A stretch of DNA of 64,000 nt from Streptacidiphilus jeojiense (GCF_000719095.1 NZ_JOEH01000020.1:85483-149482), one strand, 5' to 3'. Positions 50,905 through 59,753 are shown, counted from the stretch's first letter. The notes: a model not told the origin generated them from the letters alone. Numbers and translations: made by a program.

Positions 50905-52341
50905 GTGGTGACGGGCGAGACGGTGGCGCCGGGCGATGGCCCTCATGGCCGGCAGACCCAGCCGGGTCCGCAGATCCAGCAGGTCACGGCGGTTCAGCAG
51001 GTCCAGGCGGTCCAGCAGGTCCTGCCGGACCGGCAGGGCCAATCCGGGCCGCGCGGTCGGGTGCTGGTGATCGAGGGCGGCAACGGGCAGAGCCCGCGAC
51101 GCTTCCCGCCACGGGCCGGCCGCCCCGCTCCCGGGCTCTCCACCATCATCGCCGCCATCGCTCCGCAGGTGCTGCTCGCGGCGGACTCCGTGGACACCGT
51201 CCATCTGACCGCGGCCACCGATGCGTCCGGGGTGCTCGCGCATCTGCGCTCGGCCGTGCGGCATCCGGGTCCGCTGCTGGTCCACATCGGCGGACACCTC
51301 GTCAGGGACCGCCGCACCGGCGGCGCCGAACTCGACCTGGGCGACTCCCGGCTGCCCTGGGCGTCGGTCGCCGAGGAGATCCGGCTGCGCCCCGCCGAGA
51401 CCGCCACCCTGGTCGTCGCCGACCTCAGCGCGGAGGAGGCGGTGCTGCCGCCGCTCCGGGTGGTCCCCTCGCCACTGGGTGCGGGGATGCCGCTGTGGGC
51501 GGCGGTCACCCCCGATCCGCAGCAGGTCGGCACCTTCACCCGGGCCCTGATCGAGGCCCTGCACGGCGGACGCCCGGGCGCCAACGGCATGCTGACCCCG
51601 GAGGAACTGCACCAGCAGGTGCACTCGGTGCTGCGTCCCGAGGTGGTGCTGGTGGCCACCCATGCCCCCGGCCGGCAGATCTTCCGCAACACCGCCCGCC
51701 GCCTGGAGGCCGCCCCGCAACAGCAGCCGGTTCCGATGCCGCCGCCGGGCGCGGTGGCCGTGGCCGGGGCCATGGACCCGCCCCCCTTCGACACGCCGCC
51801 GCTGCCCCCGACCGCGCCGACGGTCCACCTCCGCGCCCTGGACGAGAACGCCCTCGCGGACACCGGCACCGCCGCGCCGGCGGAACCCCCTGCGGAGGAC
51901 CCCGCCCCGGACGACTACCGGGTGGCCATCGGCGTCATCGTGGCCGCCGCCGACGCGGGCGAGCACACCCGTGCCGTCTCCTTCGCCCAGGAGTTGGAGG
52001 ACGAGGCCGTGGCCGAGCACGGCCCGCACGCCGAGGTCTCGCTGCGGGTGCGTCAGGTCCACGCCCATGTGGCCCGGCTGGCCGGCAAGCAGGCCGACGC
52101 CACCGAGCTCTACCGCGCGGTGGCGCTCAGCCTGCTGGAGACCCGGGGCTCCGACGATCCGGAGACCACCCAGGCGGCGGCCAACGCCGAGGCCTGCTGG
52201 CGAGCCATCGAGGACGACGACGAGGCCCGCCGGCTCGGCCCGGACCTGCTGGCCCTGCGCCGCGACGTCCCGGACACCAGCCGCCCGGGCTCGGTCGAAC
52301 GCCACCTGGCCCGCCTGACCGGCTCGCTCACCAGCAGCTAG
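50905..52341 (+). CDS. Degenerate caspase-like protein B with helical repeat tail
   Basis: A 478-residue protein. A Gln/Val repeat (QQVTAVQQVQAVQQV, 25-39) comes first. The domain 52-290 follows the caspase order: VLVIEGGNG; HLTAATDASGVLAHL; PLLVHIGGHLVRD (VYFAGHGVRD in active proteins, His kept as H131); LVVADLSAEE (LLLDCCFSG in active proteins, Cys replaced by S175); AVTPDPQQVGTFTRALIEALHGG; LTPEELHQQVHSVL. A Pro-rich spacer leads to helical TPR-like repeats (about 345-478). It probably binds partners rather than cuts them. It starts 72 bases after the LysM gene. Fold assignment is by eye. Confidence 0.65.
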   Translation: MVTGETVAPGDGPHGRQTQPGPQIQQVTAVQQVQAVQQVLPDRQGQSGPRGRVLVIEGGNGQSPRRFPPRAGRPAPGLSTIIAAIAPQVLLAADSVDTVHLTAATDASGVLAHLRSAVRHPGPLLVHIGGHLVRDRRTGGAELDLGDSRLPWASVAEEIRLRPAETATLVVADLSAEEAVLPPLRVVPSPLGAGMPLWAAVTPDPQQVGTFTRALIEALHGGRPGANGMLTPEELHQQVHSVLRPEVVLVATHAPGRQIFRNTARRLEAAPQQQPVPMPPPGAVAVAGAMDPPPFDTPPLPPTAPTVHLRALDENALADTGTAAPAEPPAEDPAPDDYRVAIGVIVAAADAGEHTRAVSFAQELEDEAVAEHGPHAEVSLRVRQVHAHVARLAGKQADATELYRAVALSLLETRGSDDPETTQAAANAEACWRAIEDDDEARRLGPDLLALRRDVPDTSRPGSVERHLARLTGSLTSS

Positions 52342-52396
52342 GGCCGTCCCCGACCAGGAGCCGTCCCGGTGGTCCCGGTTGCCCGGGTTCCCCGGT

Positions 52397-53899
52397 TCAC
52401 CACGGGGACGGCGCGTAGTCCTTCAGGAACACCCCGAGCAGGTCCTCGCCCTGCTCGCCGCGCACGATCGGGTCGTACACCCGGGCCGCGCCGTCCACCA
52501 GGTCCAGCGGGGCGTGGAAGCCCTCGTCGGCCAGCCGCATCTTGTCCGGGTGCGGGCGCTCGTCGGTGATCCAGCCGGTGTCCACGGCCGTCATCAGGAT
52601 GCCGTCCTGCTCCAGCATCTCCTGGGCGCTGGTGCGGGTCAGCATGTTCAGCGCGGCCTTGGCCATATTGGTGTGCGGGTGCCCCGGGCCCTTGTAGCCG
52701 CGGCTGAACTGGCCCTCCATCGCGGACACGTTCACCACGTACTTGCGCCGCGCGGTGGACCGGGCCATCGCCGGGCGCAGCTTGCTGACCAGGATGAACG
52801 GCGCGGTGACATTGCAGAGCTGCACCTCCAGCAGCTCGATCGGGTCGACCTCGTCGACCTTCTGGCTCCAGCTGTTCACCGGGTCCAGGTCCGGCACCAG
52901 GCCACCGGCGTCGATCGCGGTCCCCGCCTCGACCAGCGCGGGCGCGGCCGAGCCGCTGGTCAGCGCGAGCGCCGTGAGCGCCTGGGCGCTGAGCGCGCCG
53001 CGCTCGCCGCGCGACTGGCTGGGCAGGGCCGGCTGGCGGCTGAGGTCGAAGCGTCCCAGCACGACCGCCTCCGGCAGCTCCCCGGCGGGCAGCGGCGCGT
53101 CCTCGGCGGTGATCAGCTCGGCGTAGGCCTGCGCGGAGCGGCGTACCGTCTGCGCCGCGTTGTTGATCAGGATGTCCAGCGGGCCCTGCTCGGCCACCGA
53201 GTCCGCCAGCGCGATGACCTGCGAGGGGTCGCGCAGGTCGATGCCGACGATGCGCAGCCGGTGCAGCCACTCGGCGCTGTCCGGCATGGCCGTGAACCGG
53301 CGGATCGCGTCGTTGGGGAAGCGGGTGGTGATCGTGGTGTGGGCGCCGTCGCGCAGCAGCCGCAGCGCGATGTACATGCCGATCTTGGCCCGTCCGCCGG
53401 TGAGCAGCGCGCGCCTGCCGCTCAGGTCGGTACGGGCGTCCCGGCGGGCCCGGTTCTCATGGGCGCAGGGCTGGCACAGCTGGTGGTAGAAGGCGTCGAC
53501 CTCGACGTAGCGGGTCTTGCAGATGTAGCAGGAGCGCGGCCGCTCCAGCACGCCGGCGATCGGACCGCTGGTGCCGCTGGTGAGCTGCAGGCCCTGGGTC
53601 TCGTCGTCGATCCGGTCCGCCGCGCCGGTCGCGGTCGCCTCGGTCACGGCCCGGTCGTTGGCGGTCTTGGCGGCCCGGCGCTCCTGCCGGCGGCGGTGCT
53701 TGACCGTCCGGTACAGCCCGGCGGTGGCCAGCCGGACCGCGATGGCGTCGGGGTGGTCGATCGGCAGCTGGTCAAGCTCGGCCAGGACCGCGAGGGCCAG
53801 CTTCAGCCGCTCCGGGTCGATGCCGGGGACGTCCTCGACCGGCGTCTCCCCGGCACGGGCCTCGGCGAGGGTGGTGCCGCTGTCGGGTCCTGCGCTCAT
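52397..53899 (-). CDS. SDR-fold protein with zinc ribbon
   Basis: A 500-residue protein. A helical N-terminal region (1-115) precedes a zinc ribbon with C124/C127 and C142/C145, then an SDR Rossmann domain starting RRALLTGGRAKIG (168-174) with ILINNAAQTVRR. The catalytic Ser is present (VNVSAMEGQF), but where SDRs have YxxxK this one reads HTNMAKAAL: Lys is kept, Tyr is Thr. Inserts (about 290-340) enlarge the fold. The enzyme may be atypical or non-catalytic. GGAACGG precedes ATG 53899. No partner is known. Confidence 0.78.
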   Translation of the reverse strand: MSAGPDSGTTLAEARAGETPVEDVPGIDPERLKLALAVLAELDQLPIDHPDAIAVRLATAGLYRTVKHRRRQERRAAKTANDRAVTEATATGAADRIDDETQGLQLTSGTSGPIAGVLERPRSCYICKTRYVEVDAFYHQLCQPCAHENRARRDARTDLSGRRALLTGGRAKIGMYIALRLLRDGAHTTITTRFPNDAIRRFTAMPDSAEWLHRLRIVGIDLRDPSQVIALADSVAEQGPLDILINNAAQTVRRSAQAYAELITAEDAPLPAGELPEAVVLGRFDLSRQPALPSQSRGERGALSAQALTALALTSGSAAPALVEAGTAIDAGGLVPDLDPVNSWSQKVDEVDPIELLEVQLCNVTAPFILVSKLRPAMARSTARRKYVVNVSAMEGQFSRGYKGPGHPHTNMAKAALNMLTRTSAQEMLEQDGILMTAVDTGWITDERPHPDKMRLADEGFHAPLDLVDGAARVYDPIVRGEQGEDLLGVFLKDYAPSPW

Positions 53900-54043
53900 G
53901 CCGCTGCTGCCGTTCCGTGGCTGGGGGAGGTGGTGAGGTGTGGCGATGCCAACTGCGACACCTTACGCAACGCCGGGCCACCGGCCAAACCCGGATGGCC
54001 CACCCACGAGGCACGCGGTGCCGCTCACCCCCAGGGTAGGGGT

Positions 54044-54307
54044 ATGGCGAACAACCAGATGATGACCTTCCGGGTCAACCGACGCATGCTGGCCGCCGGT
54101 GCGGTCCTCACCGGCACGGGGGCCCTGCTGGCCCTCGTCGGCACCGCGATCGCGGGCACCGCCCTGGCCACGGCCGGACGCGGCTGGGTGCAGCAGCTCG
54201 AGACCCCGCCCACCGAGATGGCCACCCGCGCCATGCGCCAGGCCAAGGCGGTCTCCAAGGCCGCCTCCCAGGCCGGCGTCGACGCCTGGCGCGCGCAGGC
54301 GAGCTAG
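54044..54307 (+). CDS. Small single-helix membrane protein
   Basis: An 87-residue protein, MANNQMMTFRVNRRML then a hydrophobic segment AAGAVLTGTGALLALVGTAIAGTALA (about 17-42), and a charged C-terminal helix EMATRAMRQAKAVSKAASQAG. It is probably a membrane protein with a cytoplasmic amphipathic tail. I do not recognise the family. The frame is open far upstream but that part is antisense to the SDR gene. A strong terminator starts 12 bases after its stop. Confidence 0.65.
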   Translation: MANNQMMTFRVNRRMLAAGAVLTGTGALLALVGTAIAGTALATAGRGWVQQLETPPTEMATRAMRQAKAVSKAASQAGVDAWRAQAS

Positions 54308-54318
54308 CCCCGCAGTCT

Positions 54319-54359
54319 CCTTCTGCCGTCAGCCGACCTTGTCTGCTGACGGCAGAAGG
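54319..54359 (+). terminator. Rho-independent terminator
   Basis: CCTTCTGCCGTCAGC (54319-54333) and GCTGACGGCAGAAGG (54345-54359) form a perfect 15-base stem with an 11-base loop, followed by CTCTTTC. It closes the small membrane protein gene. Confidence 0.85.
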
Positions 54360-54399
54360 CTCTTTCGGTTGCCCGTCCGTCCGGCCGACACTCGATCCC

Positions 54400-55422
54400 A
54401 TGAAGCTACTTGTGATCGGTGGATCGGTGTTCCTCGGACGGGCCTTCGTGCATGAGGCGCTGTCGCGCGGCTGGGAGGTGACCACCTTCAACCGCGGGCA
54501 GTCCGGCACGGACGAGCCCGGCGTCACCGTGGTCCAGGGCGACCGCGAGCAGAGCGCCGACCTGGAGCGCCTGGCCGCGGCCGGCCCCTGGGACGCCGTC
54601 GTGGACGTCTGCGGCTACGTCCCGCGGGTGGTCGGCGCCTCCGTCGCGGCCCTCGCGAAGTCGGCCGACACCTACCTGATGATCTCCACGATCAACGCCT
54701 ACCCGGAGTGGCCGGCGAAGCCCGTCGACGAGAGCTCGCTGCGGCACGAGTGCGAGCCGGACGCGGGTCCGGACGACGGCGACTACGGCAAACTCAAGGT
54801 CGGCTGCGAACGCGCCGTCACCGAGGGCTTCCCGGGCCGCACCCTGGTGATCGAGCCCGGCCTGATCCTCGGCCCCGGCGACCGCGCCCGGCGCCTCGCC
54901 GTCTGGCTGCGCCGCGCCGCGCAGGGCGGCCGCATGATCGCCCCCGGCAGCCCCGACCGCGAGATGCAGGTCATCGACGCCCGCGACATCGCCGTCTTCG
55001 GCCTGGACCGGATCGTGGACGGCAGCAGCGGCACCTACCTCACCAGCGGAACCCCCGCCAACACCACCTGGGGCGAGTACCTGGGCACCTGCGTGGAGGC
55101 CACCGGCGGCAAGGCCGAGCTGGTCTGGGTGGACGACGCCTTCCTGGAGGAGCACAACGTCGAGCCGTGGACCGAGCTCCCGCTCTGGGCCCCGCCGAAC
55201 GACGATTTCGCCGCCGTCTGGTCGCCCTCCTCCGCCAAGGCCATCGCCGCCGGCCTGCACTGCCGCCCGGTCCCCGACTCCATCCGCGACACAGCCGCCT
55301 GGCTCTTCGCCCCGGGTGGCATGGACGACGCCTTCGACGTCCACCACAGCCAGAAGGACGACCGTGTGATGACCCAGGACCGCGAACGGCAACTCTTGTT
55401 GGCCTGGGACTCCCGCACCTGA
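54400..55422 (+). CDS. NAD-dependent epimerase/dehydratase-like protein
   Basis: A 340-residue extended-SDR protein. The Rossmann motif is KLLVIGGSVFLGRAF, close to GxxGxxG. WDAVVDVCGY and YLMISTINAYP follow, and DYGKLKVGCE provides YxxxK. LVIEPGLILGPGD and MQVIDARDIAVF are the usual late motifs. The GGSVFLG start is typical of the reductase-like branch of NAD epimerases in actinomycetes. The substrate is unknown. ATG 54400 has no ribosome site; a GACACT seven bases upstream may be the -10 of a leaderless mRNA. Confidence 0.83.
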   Translation: MKLLVIGGSVFLGRAFVHEALSRGWEVTTFNRGQSGTDEPGVTVVQGDREQSADLERLAAAGPWDAVVDVCGYVPRVVGASVAALAKSADTYLMISTINAYPEWPAKPVDESSLRHECEPDAGPDDGDYGKLKVGCERAVTEGFPGRTLVIEPGLILGPGDRARRLAVWLRRAAQGGRMIAPGSPDREMQVIDARDIAVFGLDRIVDGSSGTYLTSGTPANTTWGEYLGTCVEATGGKAELVWVDDAFLEEHNVEPWTELPLWAPPNDDFAAVWSPSSAKAIAAGLHCRPVPDSIRDTAAWLFAPGGMDDAFDVHHSQKDDRVMTQDRERQLLLAWDSRT

Positions 55423-55443
55423 GTGACCAGAGGGGCCCCGCAA

Positions 55444-55513
55444 GGGGCGCGGGGAACTGCGCGATCAACCACGCACTCCGTGCACACTCGACGCACCGAG
55501 CCCCGCGCCCCCG
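55444..55513 (+). repeat. Dispersed repeat with partial inverted partner
   Basis: GGGGCGCGGGGAACTGCGCG at 55444-55463 is followed by CCCCGCGCCCCC at 55501-55512, which pairs with its first half. It sits 22 bases after the epimerase stop, and may act as a terminator like the copy at 13510. Confidence 0.65.
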
Positions 55514-55564
55514 GTGGTTTCCCCTGCTGCCCTGTACAGCCCGCCCGCTTGCGATACTACGACC

Positions 55565-56065
55565 ATGATCACAAGCAGCCGGCTGAACTGGACCCTGCGC
55601 CCCGCCACCCCCGCCGACGTCGAAACGATCGCCGAGCTCCGCGCAGCGGTCATGCGCAGGGACCTGGAGCGCCTGGGCCGCTTCGACGAGCACCGGGTGC
55701 GCCAGCGGTTCCGGGACTCGTTCGCCCCGGAGCACACCTCGGTGATCCTGGCCGGCAAGGCCTTCGCGGGCTGCGTCACCCTCCGCCCGGCGCCGGACGG
55801 CCAGTGGCTGGAGAGCTTCTACCTCGACCCCGCCGTCCAGGGCCGGGGCCTCGGCTCGGCCGTCCTGCGCACGCTGCTGGAGCGCACCGACGCCGACGGG
55901 GTCCCGGTCCGGCTGCAGGTCCTGCAGGGCAGCGCCGCCCGCCGGCTCTACGAGCGGCACGGCTTCACCGTGGAGGACCAGGACCCGGTCGACGTCCTCA
56001 TGGTGCGTCAGCCGCCTGCCGCACCTGCCACCGCCACCGCCACCCCCGCTGCCGCTACCGGCTGA
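55565..56065 (+). CDS. GNAT family N-acetyltransferase
   Basis: A 166-residue GNAT protein. TLRPATPADVETIAELRAAV opens the fold; the acetyl-CoA loop is LDPAVQGRGLGSAVLRTLLE, matching QGRGLG; and SAARRLYERHGFTVEDQDP is the C-terminal motif. ATG 55565 is six bases after GATACT and without a ribosome site, so it may be leaderless. An Ala/Thr repeat (PATATATPAAATG) ends the protein. The last 11 bases overlap the convergent acyl-CoA ligase. Confidence 0.86.
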   Translation: MITSSRLNWTLRPATPADVETIAELRAAVMRRDLERLGRFDEHRVRQRFRDSFAPEHTSVILAGKAFAGCVTLRPAPDGQWLESFYLDPAVQGRGLGSAVLRTLLERTDADGVPVRLQVLQGSAARRLYERHGFTVEDQDPVDVLMVRQPPAAPATATATPAAATG

Positions 56066-57593
56066 ACCGCGCCCGCAGCTCCCGCTTCAGCACCTTGTGG
56101 CTGGGCCCCAGCGGGTACGCGTCGACGAACTCCACCCGCCTCGGGTACTTGTGCTTGGCCAGGTGCTCCTTGGACCAGGCGATCAGCTCGTCCGCGGTCG
56201 GGCGCTGCTCCGCGTCCTGGGCCAGGATCACCACCGCGCACACCTCCTCCCCGTGCAGTTCGTCGGGCAGGCCGATCACGGCCGCCTCGGCGACCGCGGG
56301 GTGCCGCAGCAACGTCTCCTCCACCTCCCGGGGGTAGACGTTGTAGCCGCCGCGGATCACGATGTCCTTCTTGCGGTCCACGATGCTGATGAAGCCCTGG
56401 GCGTCCTTGGTGCCCAGGTCCCCGGTCCGGAACCAGCCGTCGACCAGGGCCTCGGCGGTCGCCTCGGGGCGGCCGAGGTAGCCGAGGAAGACGTTGTGGC
56501 CGCGCACCACGATCTCGCCCAGTTCCCCGGCCGGCAGCAGTTCGATCCGGTCGTCCAGCTCCGGCCGGGCGATCTCGACGTCCACGCCCCAGACCGGATG
56601 GCCGACCGTGCCGGCCCTGGTGCCGAAGTCGGGCTGGTTCACCGACGCGGTCGGCGAGGTCTCCGAGAGGCCGTAGCCCTCCCAGATGCTCGTCCCGAAC
56701 ACGGCGTCGAACCGCTCCAGCACCGGGACGGGAAGCGACGCGCCGCCGGATATGCACAGCCGCAGCCTCGGCAGCTCCGGCGCGCGCTTGGCCGCCTCCA
56801 GCAGCGCGATGTACATCGTCGGCACGCCGTGGAAGGTGTTGACACCCTCGCGCACCATCAGCGCCAGCGCGGCGTCCGCGTCGAAGCGGGGCAGCAGCAC
56901 CAGCGTGGCGCCGGCCCGCCAGGTGGAGTTCATGCTGACGGTCTGTCCGAAGGTGTGGAACAGCGGCAGCGCGCCCAGCGCCACGTCCGTGGACTCGACG
57001 TGGTTGGCGTCGAAGGCGTTGACGGTGGCGTTCATGACCAGGCTGAGATGGCTCAGGATCGCGCCCTTGGGCTGGCCGGTGGTCCCGCTGGTGTAGAAGA
57101 CCACGGCCGGGTCCTCGGGCTGACGGGCCGTGAAGTGCGTCAGCGGGGTCGCCCGTCCGGTCAGCTCCTCCAGCCGTCCGACCGCACCGGGCACCGGCAC
57201 GGCCGGACCCACCGTCACCAGCGGAACCTGCGCCGCCGAGGCCGCGCCGGCTGCGACCGCCGCCGTGGCCGCATGGCTGATCAGCACTGTCGCGCCACTG
57301 TCCTGCAGCACATAGCCGACCTCCTCGGCGGTGAGCAGCAGGTGCACCGGCACCACCACGCCGCCGGCCGCGAGGATCGCGTAGTAGGCGCGGGGGAACT
57401 CGGTGACGTTGGGCGCCATCAGCGCCACCCGGTCACCGGGCCGCACACCCAGCTCGACCAGGGCCGCGGCCTGCGCCAGCGACTGCTGCCACAGCTCGGC
57501 GAAGGTGAGTCGGAGGTCGCCCTCGACCAGGGCGGTGCTGTTCGGCCTGCGGCGGGCGTTCTCGGCCAGGATGGAGGCAAGGGAAAGCGTCAT
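56055..57593 (-). CDS. Acyl-CoA ligase (AMP-forming), operon gene 4
   Basis: A 512-residue ANL-family ligase. The P-loop-like motif is VVFYTSGTTGQPKGAILSH, followed by GYGLSETSP, WFRTGDLGTKDAQGFISIVDRKKD, and the C-terminal lysine region HKVLKRELR. It activates a carboxylic acid as acyl-AMP then acyl-CoA. It is last in transcription order after an acyl-CoA dehydrogenase, a thiolase and an SDR, so it probably supplies the CoA ester degraded by them. The exact chain length is not visible. Its stop overlaps the GNAT gene. Confidence 0.9.
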   Translation of the reverse strand: MTLSLASILAENARRRPNSTALVEGDLRLTFAELWQQSLAQAAALVELGVRPGDRVALMAPNVTEFPRAYYAILAAGGVVVPVHLLLTAEEVGYVLQDSGATVLISHAATAAVAAGAASAAQVPLVTVGPAVPVPGAVGRLEELTGRATPLTHFTARQPEDPAVVFYTSGTTGQPKGAILSHLSLVMNATVNAFDANHVESTDVALGALPLFHTFGQTVSMNSTWRAGATLVLLPRFDADAALALMVREGVNTFHGVPTMYIALLEAAKRAPELPRLRLCISGGASLPVPVLERFDAVFGTSIWEGYGLSETSPTASVNQPDFGTRAGTVGHPVWGVDVEIARPELDDRIELLPAGELGEIVVRGHNVFLGYLGRPEATAEALVDGWFRTGDLGTKDAQGFISIVDRKKDIVIRGGYNVYPREVEETLLRHPAVAEAAVIGLPDELHGEEVCAVVILAQDAEQRPTADELIAWSKEHLAKHKYPRRVEFVDAYPLGPSHKVLKRELRARFSR

Positions 57594-57662
57594 TGCTGTG
57601 GTGGCTCCGGTGGCGGGGTGGGTGGGGGATCGGCGGCGCGGGATCGGCGGTGGAGCTGCGGC

Positions 57663-58421
57663 TCAGCGTGCTCCGCCGTTGACGTACAGGGTCTGGCCGC
57701 TGACGTAGGAGGAGTCCTCGGACGCCAGGAAGGCGACCACCGAGGCGACGTCCTCGGGGCGGCCGACCCGGCGCAGCGGGGTGCGCTCGGCGGCGAGCTC
57801 CTGGTGCTGCTCGGGCGTGGCGCCGACCCGCTCGGCGGTGGCGGCGGTCATGCCGGTGGCGATGTAGCCGGGGGCGACCGCGTTGACGTTGATGTTGAAC
57901 GGGCCCAGCTCGATGGCCAGGGTCGCGGTCAGGCCCTGGATGCCGGCCTTGGCCGCCGCGTAGTTGGCCTGGCCCCGGTTGCCCAGGGCGGAGCGCGAGC
58001 TCAGCGAGACGATCTTGCCGTACTTCTGCTTGCACATGTACCGCTGGGCGATCTGCGAGCAGTTGTAGGCGCTGGTCAGGTTGACCGTGATGACGGCGTC
58101 CCAGTCGGACTTCGGCATCTTGAAGAACAGGTTGTCGCGGGTGATCCCGGCGTTGTTGACCAGGATGTGGATCCCGCCGAGGTCCTCGGCGACCTGGGCG
58201 AAGACCGCCTCCACCGCGTCGATGTCGGCGACGTCGCAGCCGTAGCCCCGCGCGGTCCCGCCCTTGGCGGTGATGGCCTCCACGGTGGCCGCAGCGCGCT
58301 CGGCGGTGAGGTCCACCACGGCCACCGCCGCCCCCTCCGACGCCAACCGCTCAGCGGTGGCAGCGCCGATGCCCTGCGCCGCGCCGGTGACGACAGCGAC
58401 CTTGCCGGTAAAACGAGTCAT
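57663..58421 (-). CDS. SDR family dehydrogenase, FabG-like, operon gene 3
   Basis: A 252-residue classical SDR. Cofactor motif VVTGAAQGIGAAT, ILVNNAG, catalytic Ser in SLSSRSALG and YxxxK in NYAAAKAGIQG. The C-terminal APGYIATGM and SSYVSGQTLYVNGGAR are standard. In this operon it could be the 3-hydroxyacyl-CoA dehydrogenase that stands in for FadB-type activity. ATG 58421 follows TGGAGTG. Sits 69 bases before the ligase gene. Confidence 0.88.
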   Translation of the reverse strand: MTRFTGKVAVVTGAAQGIGAATAERLASEGAAVAVVDLTAERAAATVEAITAKGGTARGYGCDVADIDAVEAVFAQVAEDLGGIHILVNNAGITRDNLFFKMPKSDWDAVITVNLTSAYNCSQIAQRYMCKQKYGKIVSLSSRSALGNRGQANYAAAKAGIQGLTATLAIELGPFNINVNAVAPGYIATGMTAATAERVGATPEQHQELAAERTPLRRVGRPEDVASVVAFLASEDSSYVSGQTLYVNGGAR

Positions 58422-58453
58422 GATCCACTCCAGAGAAAGTTGCACCTACATAA

Positions 58454-58473
58454 GGGGCGCGGAGAACTGCGCT
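58454..58473 (+). repeat. Dispersed repeat, variant copy
   Basis: GGGGCGCGGAGAACTGCGCT differs at two positions from the common 20-mer. It lies in the 76-base gap between the thiolase and SDR genes, inside the operon, so it does not fully block transcription if the genes are co-transcribed. Confidence 0.6.
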
Positions 58474-58497
58474 GCCAACCACCCACACACCTGAGCG

Positions 58498-59685
58498 CTA
58501 GTCACGATCCACAAGCACCGCAGTCCCCTGCCCGACCCCCACGCACATCGTCGCCAGCCCCCGCCCGGCCCCGTCCCGCGCCATCCGGTGCAGCAGCGTG
58601 GTCAGGATCCGCGCCCCCGACCCGCCCAGCGGATGCCCCAGCGCGATCGCCCCGCCCTGCGGGTTGACCAGCTCCGGGTCGATCCCCAACTCGTTCACGC
58701 AGGCCAGCGCCTGTGCGGCGAACGCCTCGTTGAACTCGGCGGTGTCGAACGAGCCGATGTCCCGGCCGGTGCGCGCCAGCACCCGCCGTACCGCCGGGAC
58801 CGGCCCGATGCCCATGATGTCCGGGTTCACCCCGGCGCTGGCCCCGGCGACATAGCGTCCCAGCGGCTCCAGGCCCAGCTCGCCCAGCGCCTCCTCGCTG
58901 ACCAGCAGCAGCCCGGCCGCGCCGTCGTTCATCGGCGAGGCGTTGCCGGCCGTGACCGTGCCGCCCTTGCGGAACACCGGCTTGAGCGCGGCCAGCTTCT
59001 CCAGCGTGGTGTCGGCACGGATCGACTCGTCCTGGCTCACCACCGTGCCGTCGGCCAGCGTGACCGGCACGATCTCCGCGTCGAACAGGCCGTTCTTCCG
59101 TGCTGCCGCCGCCTTCTGATGGCTGCTCAGGGCGAAGGCGTCCTGCTGCTCGCGGCTGACGCCGTAGCGCGCGGCGACCTCCTCGGCGGTCTCGCCCATC
59201 GACAGCACGCCGTGCAGCTCGCGCATCTTCGGGTTGGTCATCCGCCAGCCGAGCTTGGTGTCGAAGATCTCGGCGTTGTGCGGCAGCGCGACCTCGGCGC
59301 GCGGCAGGACGAAGGGGGCGCGGCTCATCGACTCCGAGCCGCCCGCCAGCACGATGTCCGCCTCGCCTGAGCCGATGGCCCGCGCGGCGGTCGTGACGGC
59401 CTCCAGCCCGGAGGCGCAGAGCCGGTTCAGGGTGGCCCCGGGCACCGAGTCGGGCAGTCCGGCCAGCAGTACGGCCATCCGCGCGACATTGCGGTTGTCC
59501 TCGCCGGACTGGTTGGCCGCGCCCCAGTAGACGTCGTCGATCCTGGCCGGGTCCAGTCCGGGCACGCTGTCCAGCACGGCCCGCACCGCGGTGGCGGCCA
59601 GGTCGTCGGGGCGGACGGTGGAGAGTGCACCGCGCAGCCGCCCGATCGGGGTGCGGCGCGCTGCGGCGAAGTAGACGGGACGCAT
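58498..59685 (-). CDS. Acetyl-CoA acyltransferase (thiolase), operon gene 2
   Basis: A 395-residue thiolase. The acyl-accepting Cys is C90 in LNRLCASGLEAV, then NEAFAAQALACV, GGAIALGHPLGGSGARI with the catalytic His, and MCVGVGQGTAVLV with the second Cys. It would release acetyl-CoA from a 3-ketoacyl-CoA. AAGGAG precedes the ATG. It lies 68 bases after the acyl-CoA dehydrogenase stop. The sequence fits the degradative FadA/PcaF branch. Confidence 0.91.
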   Translation of the reverse strand: MRPVYFAAARRTPIGRLRGALSTVRPDDLAATAVRAVLDSVPGLDPARIDDVYWGAANQSGEDNRNVARMAVLLAGLPDSVPGATLNRLCASGLEAVTTAARAIGSGEADIVLAGGSESMSRAPFVLPRAEVALPHNAEIFDTKLGWRMTNPKMRELHGVLSMGETAEEVAARYGVSREQQDAFALSSHQKAAAARKNGLFDAEIVPVTLADGTVVSQDESIRADTTLEKLAALKPVFRKGGTVTAGNASPMNDGAAGLLLVSEEALGELGLEPLGRYVAGASAGVNPDIMGIGPVPAVRRVLARTGRDIGSFDTAEFNEAFAAQALACVNELGIDPELVNPQGGAIALGHPLGGSGARILTTLLHRMARDGAGRGLATMCVGVGQGTAVLVDRD

Positions 59686-59753
59686 GATCGGCTCCTTGCG
59701 GGCTCACGTGCTCGGGTACGTGCGTGTTTGCGTGTTTGCGGGGGACGGGTGGG

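Noticed and set aside
56097..58667. 856-codon plus-strand frame over the acyl-CoA ligase and SDR
   Set aside because: Spans two genes with complete family motifs on the other strand; composition is that of an antisense shadow.
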